Below, in pieces: positions 6,783 through 14,298 of a DNA stretch of 15,881 bases. Source of the DNA: an uncultured Bacteroidota bacterium (GTDB lineage Bacteria; Bacteroidota; Bacteroidia; Chitinophagales; Chitinophagaceae). The position numbers and the translations under genes were made by a program. The first letter of the stretch is position 1. The number at the start of each line of letters is the position of its first letter. The stretch lies in contig CAIYVS010000343.1 in assembly GCA_903929655.1 (NCBI GenBank), positions 1 to 15,881 on the forward strand, written 5' to 3'. Under the pieces are notes generated by a model. That model saw only the letters and a list, made by a program, of their open reading frames with translations, had not been told where the DNA came from and made no database searches.

Positions 6783-7475
6783 TTAAAATACAGCTATCAA
6801 TTCATTTAAATAAGCAACCTCGTAAGTAGGTTTTTTATCGTGGAGGATTTTCTTTGGATTATAATAAGCCTGGTCCCAGCCTGCATTGTAAGCCCCCAGT
6901 ATATCAATTTCCAGTGCATCGCCTATCATAATGCTGTTAGCAGCCAATGCCCCTGTTTTCTTTAATGCGAATTCAAAAATTTCAGGATGCGGTTTCAGGC
7001 TATTGCTTTTTTCTGATGTGATCACTTCCGAAAAAAAGCCCGAGATACCTGAGTATTGCATTTTGAGTCTTTGGGTGGTCTCAAATCCATTGGTTATCAG
7101 GTGCATGATGTAACGGTCCTTGCAATGTTCCAACAGTTCTTTGGCATGTGGTATTAATGCACTCTGTGTAGGTAATATTTCAAGATAAGCAGTGCTTAGC
7201 TCATGCGACAAGGATGTGTCTGCTATTTTAAAATCAAGCAAGGTAAGCCACATTCTTTTCCATCGTAGTTCTTCGCGTTTTATATACCCATTTCTGAAAC
7301 GGTCCCAAAGTTTGTCATTGTGGACCGTATAGCGCTGGTAAAAAACAGGGAAATCTTCAATGCCAATGCCGGATAGGTTGTACTCTGAGTAGAGTTGCCT
7401 CATTGTCTGCTCAGAGTTCCTGTCAAAATCCCACAGCGTATGGTCGAGATCGAAAAAGAGGTGTTTGTACTTCAA
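6783..7475 (-). CDS. yjjG: YjjG-family HAD noncanonical pyrimidine nucleotidase
   Basis: A 230-residue haloacid-dehalogenase phosphatase with an alpha-helical cap (about residues 15-95). Motif I is FFDLDHTLWDF (7-17) with nucleophile Asp9 and acid/base Asp11. Motif II is LITNG with Thr128. Motif III is SLKPHPEIF with Lys161. Motif IV is MIGDALEIDILGA (183-195) with Asp186 and Asp191. The DLDHTLWDF start and SEKSNSLKPHP block fit the YjjG/YfnB subfamily, which dephosphorylates noncanonical pyrimidine nucleoside monophosphates to clean the nucleotide pool. The start is TTG at 7473-7475. An in-frame TAA lies 15 bp before it (7491-7493), no ATG or GTG intervenes, and motif I begins at residue 7. 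It is downstream of bamD-rpoZ but separated by a strong terminator. Substrate specificity is by family analogy. Confidence 0.88.
   Translation of the reverse strand: MKYKHLFFDLDHTLWDFDRNSEQTMRQLYSEYNLSGIGIEDFPVFYQRYTVHNDKLWDRFRNGYIKREELRWKRMWLTLLDFKIADTSLSHELSTAYLEILPTQSALIPHAKELLEHCKDRYIMHLITNGFETTQRLKMQYSGISGFFSEVITSEKSNSLKPHPEIFEFALKKTGALAANSIMIGDALEIDILGAYNAGWDQAYYNPKKILHDKKPTYEVAYLNELIAVF
6816..6836 (+). terminator. Possible terminator of the DUF721 transcript inside the yjjG 3' end
   Basis: On the plus strand AACCT (6816-6820) pairs with AGGTT (6828-6832) around a 7-nt loop, and a T run follows from 6831 to 6836. It lies within the last codons of the convergent yjjG gene, and the 27-bp gap itself has no hairpin. 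The stem is short. Confidence 0.35.
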
Positions 7476-7503
7476 ACCTGGTTTGACTGATTATGAATAT
7501 GTT

Positions 7504-7511
7504 CAAAATTA
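7504..7511 (-). promoter_or_regulatory. Putative -7 promoter element for yjjG
   Basis: The minus strand reads TAATTTTG, an exact fit to TAnnTTTG, 28 bp before the TTG start codon of yjjG. It directly follows, and slightly overlaps, the U tract of the bamD-rpoZ terminator, so transcription could restart there. No clear -33 element is seen, and A/T richness raises the chance rate. Confidence 0.35.
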
Positions 7512-7553
7512 AAAAAAAATAAAAGAGCCACCGTTATCGGACAGCTCTTTTAT
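7511..7553 (-). terminator. Intrinsic terminator of the bamD-rpoZ operon
   Basis: ATAAAAGAGC (7519-7528) and GCTCTTTTAT (7544-7553) form a perfect 10-bp stem. The 15-nt loop contains a further small CCG/CGG hairpin (7531-7540). On the minus strand the stem runs straight into a long U tract (plus-strand A at 7511-7519). It begins 22 bp after the rpoZ stop codon, and orientation and U tract fit the minus strand best. Confidence 0.85.
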
Positions 7554-7575
7554 AGCAATATTTTTGTTCGCCGGA

Positions 7576-7899
7576 TTATTTTTTCTTGCGATAATAGATC
7601 TTATCGTCATAGAACTCGTTCACCGCCTGCAGTGATGCATTGGCCATGCGTTCGTAGATGCGCGATATTTCTATCTGCTCTTTGTTTTCGTGCACTTCTT
7701 CCAGGTTGTCACCATGCACTGTAAATTCATCCAGTTTACGATGCAGTTCTTCCTTCATCGTAACGGATATCTGGTTTGCGCGTCGTGCTATAACTACGAT
7801 AGATTCGTACAGGTTGCCCGTTTTCTCTTTCAGAGCTATTACATCGCGTGTTTCTACCAGGGGATTAACCGAGGCCAAAGACCTTTTACTTGTGCTCAT
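7576..7899 (-). CDS. rpoZ: DNA-directed RNA polymerase subunit omega (Bacteroidota type)
   Basis: A 107-residue RpoZ/Rpb6-family protein. The core GNLYESIVVIARRANQISV (28-46) matches the omega signature in which a helix carries A-R-R-A-x-Q. Upstream is VETRDVIALKEKTG (15-28), and the C-terminal half is helical, with an N-E-F-Y-D-D-K-I-Y-Y ending typical of Bacteroidota. Omega binds the beta-prime C-terminus and aids polymerase assembly. The start is ATG at 7897-7899 and overlaps the end of bamD by 14 nt, which implies translational coupling. A strong terminator follows the stop codon. The fit to omega is good but more diverged than proteobacterial RpoZ. Confidence 0.87.
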   Translation of the reverse strand: MSTSKRSLASVNPLVETRDVIALKEKTGNLYESIVVIARRANQISVTMKEELHRKLDEFTVHGDNLEEVHENKEQIEISRIYERMANASLQAVNEFYDDKIYYRKKK

Positions 7900-8701
7900 T
7901 TCTTATTTTTTTAACGTTTTCGTCTGCTTGAGAATATAATTTTTCCGCCTCCGGGAGATACTTGGTATGTGGGTAAGTATCAGCCAGTTCGCGATACGCA
8001 TTTATGGTATTTGCATAGCGCTCTTCCTGTTTTTCAGTAACGCTTAGTTCGGCATATTTAAACATTGCCTTTACTATCATGTACTGGTAAAGATCACTGT
8101 TAGGTGACTCCGGGTAATTATGCAAAACACTTTTGAAAGCGATACTTGCAGCTTTGTACTGGCCTATATTGTAATACAAATTTGCAGCATCAGCATCTTT
8201 CCATTCCAGCTTTTTGCGGCATTGGTCCACATAATTATTAGCCTCTGCAACTTTATCAGACTTAGGATGTGTATTAATAAAAGACTGCAAAGCTTCCAGT
8301 GCTTTTACTGTATTGGTCTGGTCGAGCGAATATTTTGGGGAGTATTTGTAAAGGCAAACTCCGTGCATAAATTCACACTCGTCCGTATTCTTGCTGTTAG
8401 GAAAATATTCTACAAAATTCTTGAAGTAATAAGAAGCTTCAAGGTAATTTTTCATGTAGTAGAAAGTGTAACAATAGCGGTAATAAAGGGCCTCGTAATT
8501 ACGGGTATTCTTCATCACGCCTTTCAGGTCTCCGTAAAGCTCATTGGCATGCATGTATTCCTTTTTGTCGTAATACTCATTAGCCTTGGTCAGCTTCATA
8601 TTCACATCGCTGCTTTTCCTTACTTTTTCAAAGTTCCCGCAGGAGCTTAAAGCCAGTAAACCGAGGCATATAAACAATAAATTTTTGACACGAATGCGCA
8701 T
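7886..8701 (-). CDS. bamD: Outer membrane protein assembly factor BamD
   Basis: A 271-residue lipoprotein with signal peptide and lipobox LALSSC, making Cys21 the lipidated residue. The rest is tetratricopeptide-like helical repeats: ANEYYDKKEYMHANELYGDL (41-60), a block with NYLEASYYFKNFVEYFPNS, and later NIGQYKAASIAFKSVLHNYP and YRELADTYPHTKYLPEAEKL. The recurring pattern of small residues followed by Y-P is the BamD/YfiO signature. BamD sits on the periplasmic face of the outer membrane and, with BamA, folds and inserts beta-barrel proteins. The start is ATG, and the upstream region is shared divergently with mraZ. The gene overlaps rpoZ by 14 nt. Length is normal for the family. Confidence 0.92.
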   Translation of the reverse strand: MRIRVKNLLFICLGLLALSSCGNFEKVRKSSDVNMKLTKANEYYDKKEYMHANELYGDLKGVMKNTRNYEALYYRYCYTFYYMKNYLEASYYFKNFVEYFPNSKNTDECEFMHGVCLYKYSPKYSLDQTNTVKALEALQSFINTHPKSDKVAEANNYVDQCRKKLEWKDADAANLYYNIGQYKAASIAFKSVLHNYPESPNSDLYQYMIVKAMFKYAELSVTEKQEERYANTINAYRELADTYPHTKYLPEAEKLYSQADENVKKIRNEHK

Positions 8702-8730
8702 AGAGGGGGGCGAAGATAAATAAAAATGTT

Positions 8731-8739
8731 CAAAGGGTA
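8731..8739 (-). promoter_or_regulatory. Weak candidate -7 element for bamD-rpoZ
   Basis: The minus strand reads TACCCTTTG, which is TAnnTTTG with one extra base in the spacer, 30 bp upstream of the bamD start codon. No convincing -33 element is seen. It is the best candidate in the divergent region on this strand, but weak. Confidence 0.25.
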
Positions 8740-8781
8740 AAAGTTAAAAATGTTAAACCCCGAAAATCCCCATTTCACAGG

Positions 8782-8790
8782 TTATCCACA
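8782..8790 (+). promoter_or_regulatory. Perfect DnaA box, forward
   Basis: TTATCCACA is the exact consensus 9-mer for DnaA binding. It lies in the bamD/mraZ divergent region, 95 bp upstream of a second perfect copy in the opposite orientation. Confidence 0.55.
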
Positions 8791-8822
8791 GCAATTCACA
8801 GCTTGTTAACACTGCCTGTGGA
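8785..8822. repeat. Inverted repeat TCCACAG / CTGTGGA
   Basis: TCCACAG (8785-8791) and CTGTGGA (8816-8822) are perfect 7-bp inverted copies with a 24-bp spacer. CACAG occurs twice more close by (8776-8780 and 8797-8801). The left arm lies within the DnaA box, and the right arm TGTGGAAAT is a two-mismatch DnaA-box-like site. Confidence 0.5.
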
Positions 8823-8884
8823 AATAAGTAGCTAAAAACAGGCTGTAATCCTTTGCAGCATTGGTTTTAAGTCCTACATATGAG

Positions 8885-8893
8885 TGTGGATAA
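8885..8893 (-). promoter_or_regulatory. Perfect DnaA box, reverse
   Basis: TGTGGATAA on the plus strand is the exact complement of TTATCCACA. It lies 17 bp before the first 10-bp unit of the probable MraZ operator. Confidence 0.55.
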
Positions 8894-8910
8894 ATATGTT
8901 TTATGAAGAT

Positions 8911-8950
8911 TGTGTTAATTTGTGGGAAAAGGTGTTACTTTGTGGTAATA
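8911..8950 (+). promoter_or_regulatory. Probable MraZ operator: four phased 10-bp repeats
   Basis: Four consecutive 10-bp units, TGTGTTAATT, TGTGGGAAAA, GGTGTTACTT and TGTGGTAATA, share the consensus TGTGKKAAWW in perfect phase. In E. coli and other bacteria MraZ binds direct TGGG-like repeats spaced 10 bp centre to centre just upstream of its own gene. Spacing, sequence and position (17 bp before the mraZ ATG) all fit that role. The units containing TTAATTTG and TTACTTTG also resemble -7 promoter elements, so repression by promoter occlusion is possible. Confidence 0.75.
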
Positions 8951-8967
8951 ATTGTAAAAGCCGCATT

Positions 8968-9438
8968 ATGACAAGCTTTCTGGGCGAATATGAAGTAGCA
9001 ATTGACGCAAAAGGGCGTTTTATGCTACCGTCTGGCTTCCGCAAGCAATTGCCGGAAGGTGAAGCTGAACGCTTTATTGTGAATCGCGGTTTTGAAAATT
9101 GTCTATCCATGTACCCTATAAATAGCTGGAACGCATTATCGGAAAAAATAAACCGGTTGAATGATTTTAATCCCAAAGTAAGGGAATTTAAAAGATTGTT
9201 CCAGAACGGGGCTACCATAATCGATGTGGACAGCGCAGGGCGTATACTGCTACCCAAGTCATTGCAGGAGCATGCAGGTATTAAAAAGGATATGATATTA
9301 TCGGCACAGGGTAACAAAGTAGAATTGTGGGATAAAGATACATACTTTAATTATATACGTCAGCATTCGGGCAATTTTAGCAACCTGGCAGCTGAAGTGG
9401 CAGGAGGTGATTTTCTGAACCCATTTGAAAATACATAA
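8968..9438 (+). CDS. mraZ: Transcriptional regulator MraZ
   Basis: A 156-residue protein with two SpoVT/AbrB-like halves. Each holds the conserved D-x-x-x-R DNA-binding motif: DAKGRFMLP (13-21, Asp13 and Arg17) and DSAGRILLP (88-96, Asp88 and Arg92). MraZ proteins form ring-shaped oligomers that bind tandem repeats upstream of the dcw cluster and usually repress it. I chose the ATG at 8968, which gives the standard length and the N-terminus MTSFLGEYEVAID. The frame stays open upstream to a GTG at 8884, but that would place the operator repeats inside the gene. It is the first gene of the dcw cluster, with rsmH starting 1 bp after its stop codon. Confidence 0.95.
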   Translation: MTSFLGEYEVAIDAKGRFMLPSGFRKQLPEGEAERFIVNRGFENCLSMYPINSWNALSEKINRLNDFNPKVREFKRLFQNGATIIDVDSAGRILLPKSLQEHAGIKKDMILSAQGNKVELWDKDTYFNYIRQHSGNFSNLAAEVAGGDFLNPFENT

Positions 9439-9439
9439 A

Positions 9440-10342
9440 ATGGCAGTTCCCACTTTCTACCACACATCAGTTCTTTTAAATGAGGCGGTAAATGGTTTGG
9501 CAATAAAGAAGGATGGGGTTTATGTTGATGCCACATTTGGTGGCGGCGGACATAGCAGGGCGATCCTGGAGCAATTGGGGGAAGATGGAAGGCTGATAGC
9601 ATTTGACCAGGATGAAGATGCCTGGAGAAATATGCCGGATGACAAAAGGCTGATACCGGTAAAGGAAAATTTCAGGTACCTGAAACGTTTCCTGAGACTG
9701 GAGGGGCACAGGGAGGTAGATGGGATACTTGCAGACCTTGGCGTAAGTTCTTTTCAGTTTGATACGGGTGAGCGCGGTTTTTCAATTCGGTTTGAAGGCC
9801 CCCTGGATATGAGGATGGACAAACGGGCAGAACTGACAGCCGCCGATGTGTTAAAAACTTATAGAGAGGACCAACTGCACAAAATATTTGAACAATACGG
9901 TGAGCTGCGCAATTCCCGCCAGCTTGCAAAACATATAGTTACGCAACGCAAAGGGATGGCGCTAAATACGATAGGCTCTTTGAAAGCATTAATAGCGCCG
10001 GTGATGCGCGGGAATCCTAATCGTTACCTGGCGCAATTGTTCCAGGCGCTGAGAATAGAAGTGAATGATGAGATGCGGGCGCTGAAAGATCTTCTGCAGC
10101 AATCTGCAGAAAGTTTAAAACCGGGAGGGAGATTATGTGTGATAACATTTCACTCATTGGAGGAGAGGCTGGTAAAACAATATGTCAAGAGAGGGGCCTG
10201 GGAGGATGATGCCGGAGCGAATGAAGATGTGAGGCCTTTGCTGAAAGCCATAACGCCCAAGCCGATTGAGCCGGCAGAAGCAGAATTAAAAAACAATCCC
10301 CGTGCCCGTAGTGCACGGTTGCGCATAGCGGAGAAGATTTAA
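9440..10342 (+). CDS. rsmH: 16S rRNA (cytosine-1402-N4)-methyltransferase
   Basis: A 300-residue SAM-dependent methyltransferase (MraW). It N4-methylates C1402 in the ribosomal decoding centre. The beginning YHTSVLLNEAV (7-17) is a family signature. The SAM loop is DATFGGGGHS (30-39), followed by FDQDEDA (55-61) and ILADLGVSSFQFD (96-108). A second conserved region is RGFSIRFEGPLDMRMD, and a late block VITFHSLEERLVK precedes the end NNPRARSARLRIAE. The start is ATG at 9440. A TTG at 9425 would overlap mraZ by 14 nt and add only five residues. It overlaps ftsL by 1 nt (TAATG). Confidence 0.96.
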   Translation: MAVPTFYHTSVLLNEAVNGLAIKKDGVYVDATFGGGGHSRAILEQLGEDGRLIAFDQDEDAWRNMPDDKRLIPVKENFRYLKRFLRLEGHREVDGILADLGVSSFQFDTGERGFSIRFEGPLDMRMDKRAELTAADVLKTYREDQLHKIFEQYGELRNSRQLAKHIVTQRKGMALNTIGSLKALIAPVMRGNPNRYLAQLFQALRIEVNDEMRALKDLLQQSAESLKPGGRLCVITFHSLEERLVKQYVKRGAWEDDAGANEDVRPLLKAITPKPIEPAEAELKNNPRARSARLRIAEKI

Positions 10343-10710
10343 TGAGTATAGAAAAAAACACATCGCAGGAAACATTGCTGAGCCCCGCACAGCATGTAAG
10401 AAACGACTGGAAAGCGTTTGTGGATAAGGTGTCGTACAAAGGTATTGTGAGTAATATTCCTTTCATCGCATTTTTAGCAGTGCTGTGTATGCTGTACATC
10501 AATAACAGCCATAATGCGATACGGATTCAACGCGATATTAATACGCAAGGCAAAATACTAAAAGAATTACGCTGGAAATATATGGACGTCAAGTCGCAGC
10601 TGATGAGTAAGAAGATGGAATCGCAGGTGATGAAAGATGCAGCAGTACTGGGACTAAAGCCATTGACTTTGCCGGCGTATAAAATAGAGGTAGACAGCAA
10701 TTTTAAATAA
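10342..10710 (+). CDS. ftsL: FtsL-like cell division protein
   Basis: A 122-residue small bitopic membrane protein between rsmH and ftsI, the standard position of ftsL. A cytoplasmic N-terminus of about 35 residues is followed by one transmembrane segment (about 36-54, NIPFIAFLAVLCMLYINN). Then comes an extracytoplasmic coiled-coil-like stretch (about 58-98, rich in I, L and K heptads) and a short tail. FtsL links the FtsQLB complex to FtsW and FtsI at the septum. Sequence is poorly conserved across phyla, so the call rests on topology, length and context. The ATG overlaps the rsmH stop codon by one base. An in-frame TGTGGATAA (10419-10427) is explained by V-D-K codons. Confidence 0.82.
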   Translation: MSIEKNTSQETLLSPAQHVRNDWKAFVDKVSYKGIVSNIPFIAFLAVLCMLYINNSHNAIRIQRDINTQGKILKELRWKYMDVKSQLMSKKMESQVMKDAAVLGLKPLTLPAYKIEVDSNFK

Positions 10711-10721
10711 CAGAGGGTTTC

Positions 10722-12818
10722 TTGGATATTAAAAAGGACATAAGGTTCAGGGTTTATATAACCTTTACATGCATTTGCCTGTTTGGTGTTGCTATTATAG
10801 TAAAAGCAGCGTTGATACAAATGAATGAGGGTCCCTCGCTGCGCCTGATGGCCAAAGAAATGCGTACACGTACAACCCCGCTTATCGCCGAGCGTGGCAA
10901 TATCTATACTGAAGACAGTTCGCTCTTATGCTCTTCCGTTCCCCAGTTTGATGTGCACATTGATTTTTCTGTTATCCCGGCAAAATTATTCAACAAAGAA
11001 GTAGATACGCTATCTCTTTGCTTGTCCCGCTTATTTAAAGATGAAACTGCCGAGCAATACAAGCAGGAATTAGCTGATGGGTACAATAGTAAAGACAGGT
11101 ATTATAGTTTTAAAAAGAACCTGCCTTACTATCAGTACGAAGCAATAAGGACATTCCCGATTTTTAATAAGGGAAAAAATACAGGCGGTTTTATAGAAGA
11201 TCCCAAAGAAAAGCGCATTAATCCTTATGGTATGCTGGCATATCGCACCATAGGTTTGTGGAGAGAAAACAGCCAGATAGTAGGGCTTGAAGCAACATAC
11301 GACAGCATATTAAAAGGGACAAACGGCAGCAGGCTGGAAGAAAAACTTACAGGCAATACATGGGTGCCGGTAGATGGATCGGAAGTCGAGGCACAGGATG
11401 GAAAGGATATTATTACTACCATTGACATAGGCGTGCAGGACGTAGCAGAACATGCATTGATGAGCGTTTTAAAACAGTATGAATGCAGTTACGGTACTTG
11501 CATTGTAATGGAGGTGAATACAGGTAAGATCAGGGCTATGGTAAACCTGGGGCATCAGAGCGACAGCGGCTATTGGGAAGATTATAATTACGCTTTAATG
11601 CCTACTGAACCGGGATCAACCTTTAAGCTTGTAACGCTTATTTCCCTGCTCAGCGATAAATATGTGACAATAAATAATGTCGTAGATGCAGAAGGCGGTG
11701 CCATTCATTTTGGTGACAGAGTAATGCATGATTCGCATTTGGGCCTGCATGAAATGCCTATATGGAAAGCATATGCACTCTCATCGAATGCTGCAATGGC
11801 CAAACTGGCATATACTTATTATAATAAAGACCCACAGAAATACGTAAACCACCTTCTTCAACTTCATTTAGACAAACGTACCGGTATTGATCTTTTAGGG
11901 GAACGCAAAACTTATGTTAAAACACCTGATGATAACAGCTGGAGCAAAACCACGCTGCCATGGATGGCCACAGGTTATGAGGTCATGATAACCCCATTGC
12001 ATACCTGTATGTTATATAATGCAGTTGCAAATGGCGGTAAAATGATGAAGCCATACCTCGTAAGCTCCATTCATGAATACGGTAAAGAAATAAAAAAGAT
12101 ACAACCTGTTGTGCTGGTAGATCATATCGCAGATCCATCTGTTATTGCGCAACTGCAACGTTGCACCCGCGCGGTGGTAACAGAAGGTACTGCGAAGAGT
12201 ATTGCATCGCCCTTTTATGACATATCTGGTAAAACGGGTACGGCCGAGGTTGCAGATAAGGGGATAACTTATGCAGATGGGGTTTACCAGGGTTCGTTTG
12301 TAGGTTATTTCCCGTCTGAAAAACCGAAGTATACAATATGTGTGGTAATACGCACAAAGCCGCATTCAAACGAATATTACGGAGGCACTATTGCTGCCCC
12401 TGTCTTCAGGATGGTATCTGACAAAATATTTGCAACTACAATAGGTTCATGGGAAGGCCAGATAGATAGTATTGCAAAGTCAGGCAAAAACAAAATGCTC
12501 GAAAGTGAAGCAACAGTAAAAAGTTATAAGATTTTGCTGTCTGCAATGGGTAATAAAGAAAAGGCTCTCGTTGGACATGCAAATGCTGTTGAGCAATTGA
12601 CGATTGACTCAACAAGAAGGATAAGTATAAAAGCAGAGGCGGTGTATCATGGCATAGTACCAGATGTGACAGGTATGGGCCTGAAAGACGCAGTATATCT
12701 TCTGGAAAATGAAGGCTTGAAAGTGCAGATACAAGGCAGAGGCAAAGTGCAGGCACAATCCCTTCAGGTAGGAGCAAAAATCATTAAAGGACAACATATA
12801 ACAATACAATTAAGCTGA
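10722..12818 (+). CDS. ftsI: Septal penicillin-binding transpeptidase FtsI (PBP3 type) with PASTA domain
   Basis: A 698-residue class B penicillin-binding protein that cross-links peptidoglycan at the division septum. One membrane anchor (about 10-31) is followed by a dimerisation/pedestal domain with RTTPLIAERGNIY (50-62) and a transpeptidase domain. Active-site motifs are intact: SxxK at EPGSTFK (Ser299 nucleophile, Lys302), SxN at SSN (354-356) and KTGTA (504-508). The C-terminus carries one PASTA repeat beginning VPDVTGMGLKDAVYLLENEG (about 645-698). The start is TTG: an in-frame TAA lies 15 bp upstream, and the next Met would be residue 34, beyond the anchor. It starts 11 bp after ftsL and ends 4 bp before murE, so it is in one operon with them. 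Confidence 0.94.
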   Translation: MDIKKDIRFRVYITFTCICLFGVAIIVKAALIQMNEGPSLRLMAKEMRTRTTPLIAERGNIYTEDSSLLCSSVPQFDVHIDFSVIPAKLFNKEVDTLSLCLSRLFKDETAEQYKQELADGYNSKDRYYSFKKNLPYYQYEAIRTFPIFNKGKNTGGFIEDPKEKRINPYGMLAYRTIGLWRENSQIVGLEATYDSILKGTNGSRLEEKLTGNTWVPVDGSEVEAQDGKDIITTIDIGVQDVAEHALMSVLKQYECSYGTCIVMEVNTGKIRAMVNLGHQSDSGYWEDYNYALMPTEPGSTFKLVTLISLLSDKYVTINNVVDAEGGAIHFGDRVMHDSHLGLHEMPIWKAYALSSNAAMAKLAYTYYNKDPQKYVNHLLQLHLDKRTGIDLLGERKTYVKTPDDNSWSKTTLPWMATGYEVMITPLHTCMLYNAVANGGKMMKPYLVSSIHEYGKEIKKIQPVVLVDHIADPSVIAQLQRCTRAVVTEGTAKSIASPFYDISGKTGTAEVADKGITYADGVYQGSFVGYFPSEKPKYTICVVIRTKPHSNEYYGGTIAAPVFRMVSDKIFATTIGSWEGQIDSIAKSGKNKMLESEATVKSYKILLSAMGNKEKALVGHANAVEQLTIDSTRRISIKAEAVYHGIVPDVTGMGLKDAVYLLENEGLKVQIQGRGKVQAQSLQVGAKIIKGQHITIQLS

Positions 12819-12822
12819 TATA

Positions 12823-14289
12823 ATGCCGGCATTACGCGACATATTGATCAACCTGACGACCGCACAAGTGCTGGGTGACAATGCCATCCCTGTTAGCAAA
12901 CTCTGCATTGATTCCCGGAAGGTGGAAGCAGGCAGTATGTTCATTGCAATAAAGGGTACGCTTACTGATGGACATCAATATATAAGTACAGCGATTGAGA
13001 AAGGGGCTTATGCAATTGTTTGTGAAACGTTGCCGGAAGAGAGAAAGGAAGGCGTGACATTTGTGCAGGTAAAAGATAGTGCAGAGGCGGCGGGACTTAT
13101 TGCGGCTGCTTACTATGGCTTTCCATCACAGAAAATGAAAGTAGTAGGTATTACCGGAACAAATGGTAAAACTACAACTGCCACATTATTGTACCAGTTG
13201 TTTGAGAAACTGGGATATAAATGCGGCTTATTATCTACTGTCCAAAACTTCATTCACGATAAAAAAGAAGTATCAACACATACCACTCCCGATGCAATAT
13301 CCATCCATGCGCTTCTGGCAGAGATGGTGGAGGCGGGCTGTACGCATGCATTCATGGAGGTAAGTTCTCATGCTATTCACCAACGCCGCATTGAAGGTAT
13401 CCGTTTTGCCGGTGGCGTATTCACTAATATAACGCATGATCACCTGGATTATCACCAAACTTTTGATGAATATATCCGTGTAAAGAAAAGCTTTTTCGAT
13501 GGCTTGCCTAAAACAGCATTCTCTTTATCCAATATTGATGATAAAAGGGGCCTGGTGATGTTACAGAATACAGAAGCACAGAAATATACTTACAGTCTCA
13601 GGGTGCCTGCTACCATAAAAGGTAAAGTGCTTGAAAATAACCTCACTGGTCTGGTGATGGATATAGAAAATACCGAAGCTCATTTCAGGATGATCGGCAC
13701 ATTTAATGCCTATAACCTGCTGGCTGTATATGGTGCGGCAAAATTGCTGGGTGAAGACAAAATGCAAATATTGGAACTCTTAAGCGATCTGCATGGCGCA
13801 CCCGGACGTTTTGAAACCTATATGTCGCCCAATGAAAAAGTGTTAGGCATTGTGGATTATGCGCACACACCTGATGCCATGATAAATGTGCTGGCAACTA
13901 TAGAGCAATTACGTACCGAAGGACAACAAATAATTACTGTAATAGGATGTGGCGGGGACAGGGATAAAACAAAAAGGCCCCTGATGGCCCAGGTGGCTTG
14001 TGAGCATAGCGACAGAGCCATACTTACTGCCGATAACCCCAGGAGTGAAGATGCTGAAGAGATTTTGAATGATATGGAAATTGGTTTAACGCCAACGCAA
14101 AAAAGAAAAATGCTGCGAATCACAGATCGTAAGGAAGCGATCAAAACAGCCTGCATGCTTGCGCAGGGAAATGACATCATATTAGTGGCGGGCAAAGGAC
14201 ACGAAACATACCAGGAAATAAAGGGAGTAAAATATCCTTTTGATGATAGAGAAGTATTAACAGGGGCATTTAAAACATTAAATAAATAA
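12823..14289 (+). CDS. murE: UDP-MurNAc-L-Ala-D-Glu:meso-diaminopimelate ligase
   Basis: A 488-residue Mur ligase that adds the third amino acid of the peptidoglycan stem peptide in the cytoplasm, using ATP. The substrate domain has LCIDSRKVEAGSMFIAIKG (27-45). The P-loop is GITGTNGKTTTA (109-120). THTTPDA (152-158) contacts the UDP-MurNAc peptide. MEVSSHAI (178-185) and the V-K-K-S-F-F helix (220-225, Lys222 the probable carbamylated lysine) are typical. The C-terminal domain has DYAHTPDAM (345-353), IGCGGDRDKTKRP (374-386) and DNPR (404-407). DNPR is the motif that distinguishes meso-DAP-adding MurE from lysine-adding ones. The start is ATG, and mraY follows after 9 bp. Confidence 0.96.
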   Translation: MPALRDILINLTTAQVLGDNAIPVSKLCIDSRKVEAGSMFIAIKGTLTDGHQYISTAIEKGAYAIVCETLPEERKEGVTFVQVKDSAEAAGLIAAAYYGFPSQKMKVVGITGTNGKTTTATLLYQLFEKLGYKCGLLSTVQNFIHDKKEVSTHTTPDAISIHALLAEMVEAGCTHAFMEVSSHAIHQRRIEGIRFAGGVFTNITHDHLDYHQTFDEYIRVKKSFFDGLPKTAFSLSNIDDKRGLVMLQNTEAQKYTYSLRVPATIKGKVLENNLTGLVMDIENTEAHFRMIGTFNAYNLLAVYGAAKLLGEDKMQILELLSDLHGAPGRFETYMSPNEKVLGIVDYAHTPDAMINVLATIEQLRTEGQQIITVIGCGGDRDKTKRPLMAQVACEHSDRAILTADNPRSEDAEEILNDMEIGLTPTQKRKMLRITDRKEAIKTACMLAQGNDIILVAGKGHETYQEIKGVKYPFDDREVLTGAFKTLNK

Positions 14290-14298
14290 GAGGCACAG

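Noticed and set aside
8120..8650. 176-codon open frame on the plus strand opposite bamD
   Set aside because: A shadow of bamD codons; the hydrophobic translation is what antisense frames of such genes give, and no start context or family match is seen.
8884..8967. Upstream extension of mraZ to a GTG start
   Set aside because: The added residues have no family similarity and the region holds the 10-bp operator repeats; the ATG at 8968 gives the standard length and N-terminus.
8702..8967. Replication origin considered because of the DnaA boxes
   Set aside because: Only two perfect boxes, no clear AT-rich unwinding array of repeats, and no dnaA or dnaN gene nearby; regulatory use is simpler.
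9425..9439. TTG start for rsmH overlapping mraZ
   Set aside because: The ATG at 9440, one base after the mraZ stop codon, gives a normal RsmH N-terminus; the five extra residues are not needed.
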